The notes under the pieces were generated by a model. The model was not told the origin of the DNA. It worked only from the letters and a program-made list of their open reading frames with translations, and searched no databases. This document shows positions 7,658 through 16,900 of a stretch of 64,000 bases of DNA, piece after piece. How positions within the stretch are numbered: the first letter of the stretch is position 1; every line of letters begins with the position of its first letter. The DNA is from Microbispora sp. NBC_01189 (GTDB lineage Bacteria > Actinomycetota > Actinomycetes > Streptosporangiales > Streptosporangiaceae): positions 5,141,501-5,205,500 of the forward strand of contig NZ_CP108581.1 in the NCBI RefSeq assembly GCF_036010665.1, in the 5' to 3' direction. A program made the position numbers and the translations under genes.

Positions 7658-9601
7658 TCACCCCACGCGCAGGCGTACGACGACCGGGAGGTGATCGGAG
7701 AACGGCACCCGGGGGACGTCGGCGGCCACCGCCGTGAGCCCCTTCGAGATCAGCACGTGGTCGATCCGCCGCACGGGGGCGTCGGCCGGCGAGGTCGGCG
7801 GGTCGCCGAGCGCCCGCAGCGGATCGGACAGGCCCGCGGCCTCCAGCGCGCGCATCTGCGGGTCGGACGGCGTGGTGTTGAGGTCGCCCGCCACGATCAC
7901 CGGTCGCGGATCGGCCACGCCGACGCCGGGCGGGAGGGCGGCCGCCGCGAGCCGCCGGGCGATCGCCGCGACCTCGGGCGCCTGTCCCCGCGGCTCCTGC
8001 AGGTGGGTGTTGACGATCCCCACCTCGTGGTCGCCGACCTCCAGCACGATCGACTGGGCCTCCGCGCCGGTCGGATAGCCATGCCGGTTCAGCCGGGTGG
8101 AGCCGATCTCGGTGACGGGCAGGTTCGTGAGCAGCGCGTCGCCCCAGAGACGGTCGGCGGCGGGGGCGAAGTGATAGCGCATCCCGAGGCCCCGGGCGAT
8201 CCGCGCCAGGTCGTCGTGCCCGCCGTTGAGCAGCCAGCCCCGGTCCACCTCGCTGAGCAGCACCACGTCGGGACGCCGCGTCGCGGCCCAGGCGGCGATC
8301 CGGTCGAGGTCGAGCCGGCCGCCGAGCCCGAACCCCATCCGGATGTTGTACGCCACGAGGGTGAACTCGTTCCCGGCGATCGGCCTCTCCGGGGGGAGCG
8401 GCTGCCAGGTGACGAGCCCGGTCAGCAACGCGATCGACAGCGCGATCGAGCCCCATCGGCGGGGCGCCCGCCGTACGGGGGCGGACCGGTGCCGCCGGCC
8501 CCGCCGGAGGGCGATGACGGCCACCAGGGCGGACACCGCCACCGGAACCACCGCGTTGGGGAACCCGAGGTCGGCGTCGAAGGCCGCGTAGTAGAGGAAG
8601 ACCGCCACCAGGAACACCAGCATCCCGCCGAGCACGGCGACGCCCCCGCGCCGGGCCGCGCTCTCCTGTCCGCCCGTGTCCTGTCCGCCCGTGTCCTGTC
8701 GGCCCGTGTCCTGTCCGGCGGTGGCGGCGCAGGCGCCGAGGGCGATGGTCGCGACAAGGGCGGTGGGGCCCGTCAGACCGGCCTCCGTCCCCGCCACCCC
8801 GGCGACGAGGAAGAGCCCCGCCGCCCAGCCCCACGACGACGTCCAGGCGTACCCGGCGGCGGCGCACCACGCGCCGGCCTGCAGCGCGACCATCAGCGCG
8901 GTGAAGGCCCCGCTGTGCTGCCCGGCCTCCTGCGGCAGCATTCCGGATCCGCCGCCGTACATGCCCGCGAGCAGGAACATCGGGCCGAACGCGAACCACA
9001 CGGCCGCCGGGGCCGGGCCGGGCGACGCGGGCGAGAGCCGTACGGACCACAGGAAGACGGCCCACAGGAAGAGAGCGCAGAGCGCGACCGCGGCGAGCCA
9101 GGGCAGCGGACCGCCCCGCCAGACGAGGTCCACCCGGTCGAGGGCCAGGTGGAGGATCGACGCGGCCGCGAGGCCGCCGGTGAGCCCGGCCGGCACCCAC
9201 GCGCCCCTGGTCGTGCGCGCGCAGCCGTAGAGGAAGACCAGCCCCGCCGTGACCCCGGCGGAGGCGAGCAGAAGCTGGGGCGTGCCCCCGTCCGCGGCCT
9301 GCAGGCAGAGCCGAATCGCGGCGAGCGCCGCCGCGCCCGCAACCAGGACGATGCGGGGCGACCCGAGCCGCGCCACGGGGATCGCGGCGAACGGCAGGAC
9401 GAACCACAGCGCCGCGTACAGCCCCATGCGTTCGGGGGAGGTCTCGCCCGCCCGGCCGTACAGGGTGATGAGGGACGGCAGGAACACCCGCATGACGTCG
9501 AACAGGAGCGTGACGCCCGTCACGAGCATGACCAGCGGCCACGGGGGAGCCGGCAGCCCGCGGCGCGGCGGGGCGTGCGGCTGTCTGGCCGTCTCGGTCA
9601 T
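7658..9601 (-). CDS. Polytopic membrane protein with C-terminal endonuclease/exonuclease/phosphatase domain
   Basis: A 647-residue protein. Residues about 20-390 form a run of hydrophobic helices (roughly ten). The C-terminal ~230 residues are an EEP (exonuclease-endonuclease-phosphatase) domain with the expected metal and catalytic motifs YNIRMG, LLSEVDRGW, GDLNTTPSD, RIDHVLI and SDHLPVVVRL. The family hydrolyses phosphodiesters; membrane-anchored bacterial forms may act on lipids, nucleic acids or other phosphodiesters outside or at the membrane, and the substrate cannot be assigned. A loop between helices is coded by four imperfect 15-bp repeats (8664-8723), giving repeated QDTGG peptides. 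The gene stands alone, diverging from the ROK gene. Confidence 0.85.
   Translation of the reverse strand: MTETARQPHAPPRRGLPAPPWPLVMLVTGVTLLFDVMRVFLPSLITLYGRAGETSPERMGLYAALWFVLPFAAIPVARLGSPRIVLVAGAAALAAIRLCLQAADGGTPQLLLASAGVTAGLVFLYGCARTTRGAWVPAGLTGGLAAASILHLALDRVDLVWRGGPLPWLAAVALCALFLWAVFLWSVRLSPASPGPAPAAVWFAFGPMFLLAGMYGGGSGMLPQEAGQHSGAFTALMVALQAGAWCAAAGYAWTSSWGWAAGLFLVAGVAGTEAGLTGPTALVATIALGACAATAGQDTGRQDTGGQDTGGQESAARRGGVAVLGGMLVFLVAVFLYYAAFDADLGFPNAVVPVAVSALVAVIALRRGRRHRSAPVRRAPRRWGSIALSIALLTGLVTWQPLPPERPIAGNEFTLVAYNIRMGFGLGGRLDLDRIAAWAATRRPDVVLLSEVDRGWLLNGGHDDLARIARGLGMRYHFAPAADRLWGDALLTNLPVTEIGSTRLNRHGYPTGAEAQSIVLEVGDHEVGIVNTHLQEPRGQAPEVAAIARRLAAAALPPGVGVADPRPVIVAGDLNTTPSDPQMRALEAAGLSDPLRALGDPPTSPADAPVRRIDHVLISKGLTAVAADVPRVPFSDHLPVVVRLRVG
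8664..8723 (-). repeat. 15-bp in-frame tandem repeat inside the EEP-domain membrane protein
   Basis: Four units of TCCTGTCCGCCCGTG or close variants (8664-8678, 8679-8693, 8694-8708, 8709-8723). The period is a multiple of three, so copy-number change would lengthen or shorten a loop between membrane helices without breaking the frame. Confidence 0.8.
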
Positions 9602-9863
9602 GGCACTCCTCGTCTCGTCCGGCTCGGGCGGTCACATGAGCCATCCTCATGACTGGCGGAAGCGTTACCGTGAGCGGCGACCGGCGCGTTCTCCGCGCTC
9701 CCCGGCTCGCTAAGCTTTGCTGAAAACTTTTGTTGCTCGTTCACGGGCGCACGTCGTTCACGGGCGCCCGGGGTGGGAGCGCCGGCGGGGCCCGGCGAAC
9801 CGGCGGGGCGTGCGGGTGCGCGCCGACGGTGAGCGGGAGACTCAGACGAGGGGAAGCGGGAGT
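9602..9863. promoter_or_regulatory. Divergent promoter region with AAAACTTTT motif before ROK gene 1
   Basis: A 262-bp divergent gap. Its only AT-rich part is 9711-9733, with AAGCTTTGCTGA (9712-9723) running into the palindrome AAAACTTTT (9723-9731). The same AAACTTT core recurs before the large dehydrogenase gene (13653-13660) and before ROK gene 2 (27430-27436), so it is a candidate operator for the ROK proteins. Confidence 0.45.
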
Positions 9864-11042
9864 ATGGAGCGACGTCCTGGCGTGCCCCGGCTGCTCCGGG
9901 AGATCAACGACCGGGCCGCCCTGGAACTGCTGCTCGCCTCCGGTCCCCTGACGCGTGGCCAGATCGGCCAGCTCACCGGACTGTCCAAGGTCACGGCCTC
10001 GCAGACGCTCGCGCGCCTGGAGGAGCGCGGCCTGGTGGAGGTCGTGGGGGAGCAGGCGGGCAACCGCGGACCCAACGCCGCGCTCTACGGCGTGATCCCC
10101 TCCTGCGCGTACGTCGCGGGGCTCGACGTGGGGCCCGACCGGGTGTCGGCGGCGATCGCCGACATCAACGGCCATATCGTCGCCGAGGTGACGGCGTCCC
10201 CCGACGGCGCGGACGACCCGGTGTCGCTGGTGCACTCCGCCGTCGTCAAGGCCTGCCGTGGCGGCAGGGTCGCGCTGTCGCGGCTGCGCGGAGTCGTGAT
10301 CGGCACGCCCGGCGTCGTGGACCCCCGCACCGGGGATGTGCGTTTCTCGTTCGACCTCCCGCAGTGGCACGAGGGCATCCACGAGGCGCTGGCGCGGGAC
10401 CTGCGCCGGGACGTCACGATCGAGAACGACGTGAACCTCGCGGCGATCGCCGAGCGCGCGCGGGGCGCCGCCCGCGAGGCCGACGACTTCGTGCTCGTCT
10501 GGGTCGGCCGGGGCATCGGCCTCGCCGTCGTGCTGGGCGGGCGCCTGCACCGCGGCAGGTCGGGCAGCGCGGGTGAGATCGGATATCTTCCGGTGCCCGG
10601 GGTGCCCCTCGCCGACGACGTGCGGGCGATCCCCGGGCGGCTGCCGTCGCTGCGGGGCGGCCTGCAGTCGCTGGTCAGCTCGGAGGCGGTCGGCGAACTC
10701 GCCCGCGAGCACGGCTTCGGCGGAGACACCGCGGCCGACTGCGTGACCGCCGCGGTCGCGGCGGGTGCTACGGGCGAGCCCCTGCTCGACGAGGTCGCCG
10801 CGCGGCTGGCGCTCGGCGTGGCCTCGGTGTGCGTGGTGCTCGACCCCGGCCTCGTGGTCCTGGCCGGAGAGGTCTGCCGGGCGGGCGGGGAGGGCCTGGC
10901 CACCCGTGTGGAGGAGGCCGTGGCCCGCATCTGCCCCATACCGCCTCAGGTGATCACGAGCCAGGTGGACGGCAACCCGGTGTTGCGCGGCGCCGTCCTC
11001 GCCGCACTCGACCAGGCCCGTGAGGAGATCTTCACGGCATAG
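9864..11042 (+). CDS. ROK-family transcriptional regulator 1
   Basis: A 392-residue repressor/kinase-fold protein. An N-terminal winged helix (residues about 10-70, INDRAALELLLASGPLTRGQ and GLSKVTASQTLARLE) is followed by a ROK sugar-kinase-like domain with GTPGVVDPRTGDV, IENDVNLAAIAE and GSAGEIGYLPV. The zinc-binding CxCGxxGC cluster of many ROK proteins is absent. The start is ATG 9864 after GAGGGGAAGCGGG. It is closely similar along its length to the ROK protein at 27486, and the pair brackets the oxidative/sugar island, so it probably controls the laccase/dehydrogenase genes in response to a sugar. It converges on laccase 1 with 48 bp between the stops. Confidence 0.9.
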   Translation: MERRPGVPRLLREINDRAALELLLASGPLTRGQIGQLTGLSKVTASQTLARLEERGLVEVVGEQAGNRGPNAALYGVIPSCAYVAGLDVGPDRVSAAIADINGHIVAEVTASPDGADDPVSLVHSAVVKACRGGRVALSRLRGVVIGTPGVVDPRTGDVRFSFDLPQWHEGIHEALARDLRRDVTIENDVNLAAIAERARGAAREADDFVLVWVGRGIGLAVVLGGRLHRGRSGSAGEIGYLPVPGVPLADDVRAIPGRLPSLRGGLQSLVSSEAVGELAREHGFGGDTAADCVTAAVAAGATGEPLLDEVAARLALGVASVCVVLDPGLVVLAGEVCRAGGEGLATRVEEAVARICPIPPQVITSQVDGNPVLRGAVLAALDQAREEIFTA

Positions 11043-11065
11043 GGGGCCTCCCCGTCGAAGCCCCC
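11042..11065. terminator. Hairpin between convergent ROK gene 1 and laccase gene 1
   Basis: GGGGGC (11042-11047) can pair with GCCCCC (11060-11065) across a 12-nt loop, directly after the ROK stop and before the laccase stop on the other strand. No U-tract follows, as is common in high-GC actinomycetes. Confidence 0.4.
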
Positions 11066-11090
11066 GGTCGGGCGTGGGACGGCGTCGCCG

Positions 11091-12116
11091 TTACATGCCT
11101 TCCATGGAGTGGCCCGTCATGCCGCTCATCGAGTGGCCCGGCATGCCGTCCATGGAGTGGCCCGGCACGTTCCCGTTCGCGTCGGTCACCGTGAACATCC
11201 CGGCCATCCCCATGTCGGAATGACTCTGGACATGGCAGTGGTACATCCACATCCCGGGGCCGACGCGCTCGCCGGCGATCACCTGGAAGCCGAACGACTC
11301 GGCGGGTCCGGTGGTCTTGGTGTCGATGATCCGGCTCGGGTCCTTCGGGCCGTTCAGCAGGCCGGTGCGGTTGTCGGCCCAGCGGTGCCCGTGGATGTGG
11401 AAGGTGTGGAAGAGGTTCCCGTGGGCGATGACGACGAACTCCACGCGTTCGCCGAGCTTGGCGGTGAAGTCGGGCGCCTGGGTGAGGTTGTTGGTCTTCA
11501 TGTCGTTGAAGACGACGGTGAGGGTCTTGTCCGGGAGCACGTCGCCGGTGCGGCGCACCACCAGTGGCCCGTAGAGTCCGCGCAGGATGCCGCCCGTGCC
11601 GTGGTCGGTCCCCACGACGTGGTCGTGGTAGTGCCAGTAGCCCGCGCTGCCGGGCTCGATGGTGCCGTCCGGGCGTGCGGCCGGCGCGTGGGTGCGCCAG
11701 GTGTAGACGTACCGGCCTCCGGGCTGCACCACGCTGGCGTTCATCCGCGTGCCGTCGCTGGACGTTTCGTAGTCCACGCCGTGGACGTGCAGGCTGGCGG
11801 TCACGTCGGTGTTGTTGACCAGCTCGATTTCGAGGGTCTCGCCCTCGATCATCTCGATGAGGGGGCCGGGGATCGTGGGCTTGCCCGGCTCCAGGGCGTA
11901 GCCCATCTGGCCGTCCGCCAGCTTCTCCGCGTAGAGGGTGATGCGGCGGACGCCCCCCGGCGTGCCCGCGGTCCTGCCCGTGATCGTGTCCGCGGGCGCC
12001 GCGGTGACCTGGCTCGCCACGGCGAACGGTGCGATCGCGGCGGCTGTCGCCGCGGTGGTGGCGAAGGCGCGCCGGGAGAAGAGGCGTCGCGTCACATCGG
12101 TGCTTTTCTCGGTCAT
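11091..12116 (-). CDS. Small two-domain laccase (multicopper oxidase) 1 with Met/His-rich tail
   Basis: A 341-residue secreted multicopper oxidase of the small laccase (SLAC) type, which acts as a trimer and reduces O2 to water while oxidising phenols, metals or a redox partner. A twin-arginine signal ([17 protein letters not shown]) gives export as a folded copper protein. Copper ligand motifs are all present: [30 protein letters not shown] and [14 protein letters not shown]. The C-terminus is a repeated GHSM-type tail ([24 protein letters not shown]) that could bind copper. It is a tandem duplicate of laccase 2 (offset 1313 bp, no net length change over roughly 990 bp) but lacks that protein's C-terminal module. 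The start is ATG 12116; the duplicated block extends about 50 bp upstream of it. Confidence 0.92.
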   Translation of the reverse strand: MTEKSTDVTRRLFSRRAFATTAATAAAIAPFAVASQVTAAPADTITGRTAGTPGGVRRITLYAEKLADGQMGYALEPGKPTIPGPLIEMIEGETLEIELVNNTDVTASLHVHGVDYETSSDGTRMNASVVQPGGRYVYTWRTHAPAARPDGTIEPGSAGYWHYHDHVVGTDHGTGGILRGLYGPLVVRRTGDVLPDKTLTVVFNDMKTNNLTQAPDFTAKLGERVEFVVIAHGNLFHTFHIHGHRWADNRTGLLNGPKDPSRIIDTKTTGPAESFGFQVIAGERVGPGMWMYHCHVQSHSDMGMAGMFTVTDANGNVPGHSMDGMPGHSMSGMTGHSMEGM

Positions 12117-12193
12117 GGCTTCCCAATCGGTGACGGCGCTCGCCCGGGTGCGGCGAGCTGAGGGGGGGTGGAAGGGCGCTGTCGAAGGCGGCG

Positions 12194-12481
12194 TCAGCCG
12201 CAGCTCGTCGCGTTGTAGCCGGCCTCGTAGGACGTGGTGACCTTCTTGCCGCCGATCGTCGCGGTCCCCGTGACCGTGGCCCTGCCGGCGCCGATCTGCT
12301 TGGCCCGCGTGTTGAAGGACTGGTACGCCTGCTTGCCCGGGGCCACGTCGGCCACGGTCGTGGAGCCGTACGGAGTCGTCAGCGTCACGGTCGCCGGCAC
12401 CTTGCCGTCGTTGACGGCCGTGACCGCGACGTACACCGACGTGCCCACGCAGCGGGCCGAGGCGGTGACGGTCAGCGGCAC
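12194..12481 (-). repeat. Shared C-terminal module, copy 1 (in laccase 2)
   Basis: Encodes about 95 residues from [19 protein letters not shown] to NATSCG, very similar at protein and DNA level to 19687-19977 and 21363-21650. It contains the invariant core [19 protein letters not shown] and two cysteines. Confidence 0.9.
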
Positions 12482-13429
12482 CTTCTCGCTCGCGCCGGTC
12501 ACCGTGAACACCCCGGCCATTCCCATGTCGGAATAACCCTGGACATGGCAGTGGTACATCCACTTCCCGGGGCCGACGCGCTCACCGGCGATCACCTGGA
12601 AGCCGAACGACTCGGCGGGTCCGGTGGTCTTGGTGTCGATGATCCGGCTCTGGTCCTCCAGGTCTTCCAGGATGCCGGTGCGGTTGTCTGCCCAGCGGTG
12701 CCCGTGGATGTGGAAGGTGTGGAAGAAGTTGCCGTGGGCGATGACGACGAACTCCACGCGTTCGCCGAGCTTGGCGGTGAAGTCGGGCGCCTGGGTGAGG
12801 TTGTTGGTCTTCATGTCGTTGAAGACGACGGTGAGGGTCTTGTCCGGGAGCACGTCGCCGGTGCGGCGTACCACCAGTGGCCCGTAGAGTCCGCGCAGGA
12901 TGCCGCCCGTGCCGTGGTCGGTCCCCACGACGTGGTCGTGGTAGTGCCAGTAACCCGCGCTGCCCGGTGCGAACGTGCCGTCCGCGCGGTCGATCCGGGC
13001 GTGGGTGCGCCAGGTGTAGACGTACCGGCCTCCGGGCTGCACCACGCTGGCGTTCATCCGCGTGCCGTCGCTGTTCCACTCGTAGTCCACGCCGTGGACG
13101 TGCAGGCTGGCGGTCACGTCGGTGTTGTTGACCAGCTCGATTTCGAGGGTTTCGCCCTCGATCATCTCGATGAGGGGGCCGGGGATCGTGGGCTTGCCCG
13201 GCTCCAGGGCGTAGCCCATCTGGCCGTCCGCCAGCTTCTCCGCGTAGAGGGTGATGCGGCGGACGTCACCCGGCGTGCCCGCGGTCCGGCCCGCGATCTG
13301 CTCGGGCGATTCCGCGTTGACCTGGCTCGCCACGGCGAACGGCGCCACCGCGGCGGCTGTCGCCGCGGTGGTGGCGAAGGCGCGCCGGGAGAGCAGGCGT
13401 CGCGTCACATCGGTGCTTTTCTCGGTCAT
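12194..13429 (-). CDS. Small two-domain laccase (multicopper oxidase) 2 with C-terminal beta module
   Basis: A 411-residue TAT-exported small laccase ([17 protein letters not shown]) with the same copper motifs as laccase 1: [22 protein letters not shown] and [14 protein letters not shown]. After the second cupredoxin domain it continues into a ~95-residue beta-rich module (12194-12481) beginning [12 protein letters not shown] and ending NATSCG. Nearly the same module ends the proteins at 18049 and 20199. The laccase domains are nearly identical to copy 1. The module carries one cysteine near each end, probably a disulphide. It diverges from the ThuA/PQQ dehydrogenase gene across 480 bp, which suggests shared regulation. 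The electron donor could be the cupredoxin protein at 18049; that is inference. Confidence 0.92.
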   Translation of the reverse strand: MTEKSTDVTRRLLSRRAFATTAATAAAVAPFAVASQVNAESPEQIAGRTAGTPGDVRRITLYAEKLADGQMGYALEPGKPTIPGPLIEMIEGETLEIELVNNTDVTASLHVHGVDYEWNSDGTRMNASVVQPGGRYVYTWRTHARIDRADGTFAPGSAGYWHYHDHVVGTDHGTGGILRGLYGPLVVRRTGDVLPDKTLTVVFNDMKTNNLTQAPDFTAKLGERVEFVVIAHGNFFHTFHIHGHRWADNRTGILEDLEDQSRIIDTKTTGPAESFGFQVIAGERVGPGKWMYHCHVQGYSDMGMAGVFTVTGASEKVPLTVTASARCVGTSVYVAVTAVNDGKVPATVTLTTPYGSTTVADVAPGKQAYQSFNTRAKQIGAGRATVTGTATIGGKKVTTSYEAGYNATSCG

Positions 13430-13909
13430 GGGTTCCCAATCGGGTACGGCGCTCGCCCGGGTGCGGCGAGCTGGGGGGGTCCGTAGTTCCGGCGGCGGGT
13501 CGGTGGATACCACGTGGTGCAGGGGACTCAAGGCTGGCATACAGAGTAAGGGGCAGGCCGCCCCAGCGGAATATGGGCAGGTAAAACGGCGCTTTCGTCG
13601 CCGGGTGACGAAGCTTTTGCTGATTCTTTCTAGAAGTATGGTAACGAAGTACAAAACTTTGTCACGACTGTGGACGAAGTGCTGCCTGACTGTTACGTTC
13701 CAGCCGAAGCGCCTGAGGAGTTGACCACAGCCTCGGAGGGATGGAGACGTCACGGCACCACTGCCGTCACCGGGAGTGATCGGTACGGGACAAGGAAATC
13801 AACAGGGTCGGCGCCACGTCCGGCATCGCCGAGCCCCGTGACCACTGCGGCTGATCAGGCAGCTCTTCCGAAGGTTGCTGTTGCACCCCCCAACCAGAAG
13901 GAGCGGACG
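13430..13909. promoter_or_regulatory. 480-bp divergent regulatory region between laccase 2 and the ThuA/PQQ gene
   Basis: Contains no convincing gene. It is AT-rich at 13590-13700, unlike its surroundings. AAGCTTTTGCTGA (13611-13623) closely matches a block before ROK gene 1, and ACAAAACTTTGT (13651-13662) is a near-palindrome sharing the AAACTTT core found before both ROK genes. Candidate operator and divergent promoters for the island. Confidence 0.5.
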
Positions 13910-16900
13910 ATGGGTCGAGGAGACCTCTTCGCACAGCCCCGACTACCCGCCTGGCGCCGCGCCGGGATCATCGTGTCCGGCGTCGCCCTGACCATGGGAA
14001 TGGCGACGCTGCCGGTCGTGGCCGCGCCGACCACACCGGACGACCCGGCCCCGGCCGGTCACGGCGTACAGATGCAGGCCGACGACGCCCCGGCCGGCGT
14101 GCTGGTGTTCCACGGCCCGGCAGCGAAACAGGACGATCCGGTCGAGCGGGCCGCGGCGTCGGTCAAGGACCTGGGCAAGGCCAACGGCTTCTCCGTCGAC
14201 GTGTCCCAGGACCCTTCGGTCTTCACCTCCGAGAACCTGGCGCGCTACCGCGGCGTGGTGTTCCTGTCCGCCAACGGCGTGACGCTGAACGCCGCCCAGG
14301 AGGCCGCGTTCCGGACGTTCATCAGGGACGGAGGCGGTTTCGTCGGTGTCCACGATGCCGTACGCGCCCAGGCGGACTCCTCCTGGTTCACCGAACTGGT
14401 CGGCACCCGCCCCGCCGGCAGCATCCCTCCCGCCGAGAAGGTCGCCGAGATCAGGGTGAGCGGGGAGAACCCGCCGAGCGAGGCCAAGGCCCAGCTGATC
14501 GACGGCAACAACAACACCAAGTGGCTGACCCGTGCCAACACCGGGTGGGCCGAGGTGCGGCTGGAGAAGCCGGTGGTGGTCGGCCACTACGCGCTGACCT
14601 CGGCCAACGACTATCAGGGCCGTGACCCGAAGAACTGGACGCTGAAGGGCTCGCAGGACGGGCAGACCTGGGTCGACCTGGACAAGCGGACCAATGAGAC
14701 CTTCCCGCAGCGGTTCCAGACCAAGGAATACAAGTTCGACAACAGCACGGCCTACCCGTGGTACAGGCTGGACATCACCGCGAACAGCGGTGAGCCGCTG
14801 ACCCAGCTGGCCGAGCTGCGCCTGTTCGGCCCCACCGCCGGTCCTCCGCCGGAGACCGAGGTGCAGGACGCTCAGGTGGACTTCACCGACCGCCAGCACC
14901 CGGCCAACGAGGGGCTTCCGCTCACCGTCAAGCGGTCCGACCAGTGGATGAACTGGGCGCCCAACCCGCTCGGCAAGGTCCACACGATCGCACAGGTCGA
15001 GGAGCGGTTCTACAAGGCGGGCCTGAACGGCAATGGCCCGTTCCACCCGATCTCGTGGTGCCGTGACTACGACGGCGGCCGGTCGTTCTACACCGGCATG
15101 GGTGGCACCGAGGCGAGCTACACCAGCGACAAGCAGTTCCAGAGCCACCTCGGCGGCGCCATCAAGTGGGCGGCCGGCCTGGTCCGCGGTGACTGCCAGG
15201 CGACCATCGCGTCGAACTACGTGACCGAGCGGTTGACCACGACGAACAAGTCCGGTCAGCTCGACCAGATCGGCGAGCCCCACGGCCTGACCGTCGCACC
15301 CGACGGCAAGGTCTTCTACGTCGGCCGGGCGGCCTGCCCGACCGGCGCGATCGCCAACTGGAACGACCCCAAGGTCGGCCTCGGCTGCGGCACGATCCAC
15401 CAGTGGGACCCGAAGACCAAGCAGGTCAAGCTGCTCACCACGCTCGCCGTGATGGGCAACCGCGGCAGCGGTGACGAGCTGGTCAAGAACGAGGAAGGCC
15501 TCCTCGGCATCGTCCCCGACCCCAAGTTCCAGCAGAACGGCTGGCTCTACGTCTACTGGATGCCGCACGAGTCGATCGACCGGGACAACCGGATCGGCCA
15601 GCGGACGATCTCGCGGTTCACCTACGACCTCGCCACAGAGACGATCGACCAGGCGACCCGTAAGGACCTGCTGCACTGGGACACCCAGATCCACAGCTGC
15701 TGCCACGCGGGTGGCGGCATGACCTTCGACAACGAGGGCAACCTCTACGTCGGTTCCGGTGACAACAACTCCTCCGGCGGCGCCGGGGCGGGTTACGCCG
15801 GGAACAACTGGACCCTGGACTACAAGGGCCTCTCGTTCCAGGACGCCCGGCGTACCGCCGGCAACACCAACAACCTGGGCGGCAAGATCATCCGGATCCA
15901 CCCGGAGCCGGACGGCACGTACACGATCCCCAAGGGCAACCTGTTCACGGGCGACGAAGAGGGCGGCGGCAAGACCCGCCCCGAGATCTACGTGATGGGT
16001 GTTCGCAACATCTCGCGGCTCCAGTGGGACCCCGTGAACAACTGGCTGAACGCCGCATGGGTCGGTCCGGACGCCGGTACTCCCAGCGAGACCTGGGGCC
16101 CGGCGAAGTACGAGACCGCGACGATCATCACCTCCGCGGGCAACCAGGGCTGGCCGTACTGCATGGGCAACAAGCAGCCCTACCGTGACCGGAGCAACGT
16201 CGACGCCAGCCAGCCCGCCGGCTGGTACGACTGCGACAACCTGAAGAACACCTCGCCGCGCAACACCGGCCTGGTCGACATTCCGCCGGCGCGTACCAAC
16301 ATGATCTGGTTCTCGCCGCAGGGCGGCGGCCCGGTCTACCCGAAGCGGGACGACGGCAGCGGTCTGCCGACCTACAAGCTGGGCGACGAGACCTTCACCC
16401 AGCCCTTCCTCAGCGGCGGCGGCCAGGCGATCATGTCCGGGCCGACCTACCACCGCTCCGAGGTCGACACCGACAGCGGTGTCGCGTGGCCGGCGTACTG
16501 GGAGAACAAGTGGCTCATCGGTGACGAGTCCAACTCCCAGAACCGGGTCGCCGTCACCGTTGACCCGAAGACGGTCAAGGACATGGCTCCGCCGGCCTTC
16601 GCCGAGGACCTGCGCGGCATCATCCAGTCCGGCAGCGGCGGCACCCAGCTTCAGGCCTGGATGGACGCCAAGTTCGGCAAGGACGGCGCGCTCTACATGC
16701 TCGACTACGCCGGCGGCTTCTTCACGCTCCACGCGAACCAGAAGCTGATCCGCGTCACCTACAAGGGTGGTCCGGCGACGCCGAACCCGAGCCAGGCCGC
16801 GTGGCGGCCGGTGCGGGAGAGCACGCCGAACACGATCGCGTTCTCCAACACCAGGGCCGGCGGCGTCAAGTGGGAGTGGGACTTCGGTGACGGCGGCAAG

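Noticed and set aside
7286-9652. A 788-codon plus-strand open frame across the Rrf2 and EEP genes
   Set aside because: It spans two real genes on the opposite strand and has no recognisable domain.
13911-15190. Trehalose utilisation locus on the basis of ThuA
   Set aside because: ThuA-like domains are widespread in secreted multidomain proteins; nothing here points to trehalose specifically.
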